64,000 nucleotides of DNA from Collinsella sp. (GTDB taxonomy: Bacteria > Actinomycetota > Coriobacteriia > Coriobacteriales > Coriobacteriaceae), in the NCBI GenBank assembly GCA_018368345.1, contig JAGZEK010000008.1, forward strand, positions 62,001-126,000, read 5' to 3'. Made by a program: the position numbers and the translations under genes. Under the pieces are notes generated by a model. The model did no database searches. It saw only the letters and a list, made by a program, of their open reading frames with translations, and was not told where the DNA came from. This document shows positions 63,799 to 64,000 of the stretch, one piece after another; the stretch's first letter is position 1; each line of letters starts with the position of its first letter.

Positions 63799-64000
63799 AT
63801 GAAGACAACATTCAAAAAGTCCGTACTCGCATTCCTAACATGCGTCCTGGCGCTCGCCTTTGCCCTGACGGGCTGCAGCGGCGGCGGCAAGGACCCCAAG
63901 GCCGACTTCGTCGGCAGCTGGAAGTTCTCGGGCGGAACACTGGAGGGCGAAGAGCTGACCGATGAGTACATGGATATGCTCAAGGAGTGGGGCGTCAACT
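63799..64000 (+). CDS. Lipoprotein, cut by window end
   Basis: The first 67 codons are present. The signal peptide MKTTFKKSVLAFLTCVLALA ends in the lipobox LTGC, then a GSWKFSGGTLEGEEL stretch typical of small lipocalin-like lipoproteins. AAGGAGG precedes the ATG. It may belong to the SPFH operon (80 bp gap). Confidence 0.8.
   Translation, partial: MKTTFKKSVLAFLTCVLALAFALTGCSGGGKDPKADFVGSWKFSGGTLEGEELTDEYMDMLKEWGVN

Overview
The window looks like a chromosomal segment of a Collinsella-type actinobacterium (class Coriobacteriia). The signs are the GC-rich, C-ending codon use, a MerR-type HspR closing a dnaK-grpE-dnaJ operon, a zinc-finger-less DnaJ, membrane-bound LuxR regulators, PTS sugar uptake and stand-alone Hyp hydrogenase maturation genes. 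No rRNA, tRNA, CRISPR array, IS transposase or prophage gene was recognised. The species assignment is inference.

Layout. 1-4.2 kb: an Fe-S/FAD oxidoreductase (cut by the window edge) divergent from a TetR regulator and a DUF5692-like membrane protein, with twin palindromic operators between them. 4.4-7.8 kb: an anchored surface protein, an AAA_14/DUF4143 ATPase behind a 25-bp inverted repeat, and a tiny acidic protein. 7.9-20.1 kb: clpB, an aconitase-family hydratase, dnaK-grpE-dnaJ-hspR and a ferredoxin; clpB and dnaK share a 27-bp upstream motif, the likely HspR operator. 20.3-24.3 kb: nadA-nadB-nadC-niaR with a 44-bp palindrome upstream. 24.5-28.6 kb: a LytTR two-component pair, a uracil-DNA-glycosylase-like protein, thioredoxin, a small protein and NikR. 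28.6-33.7 kb: hypF-hypC-hypD-hypE (NiFe-hydrogenase maturation, next to the nickel regulator). 33.8-42.8 kb: HAD phosphatase, lipoprotein, EIIA(Glc), GH1 glucosidase, AraC regulator, GH106-like rhamnosidase, RpiR regulator. 42.9-47.8 kb: an HTH-desulfoferrodoxin fusion, pyrE, and a Mg2+ P-type ATPase with an upstream mini-ORF. 47.9-53.2 kb: an envelope operon (two paralogous lipoproteins, a zinc-ribbon protein, an anchored protein) and a membrane LuxR regulator. 53.4-60.0 kb: GH140-like glycosidase, EIIBC permease, an esterase-like hydrolase and a DUF1593 protein around a GTTTAC-rich control region. 60.3-64 kb: a zinc-ribbon/SPFH membrane module and a truncated lipoprotein.

The most unusual content lies between the genes. 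I find at least eight families of dispersed hairpin elements, mostly just 3' of stop codons. They include three copies of a composite structured element whose stems covary while loops stay fixed (14.7, 34.8 and 43.7 kb), two clusters of three 46-nt hairpins at about 62-nt spacing (19.5 and 34.5 kb), a trimer of about 58-nt hairpins at 80-nt spacing (10.7 kb), and a four-copy hairpin with one stem position that is always G.T or A.C. Several families share a GTCCC-containing loop, which recalls REP elements moved by RAYT transposases, but no such transposase lies in the window. This is the strongest candidate for something undescribed.
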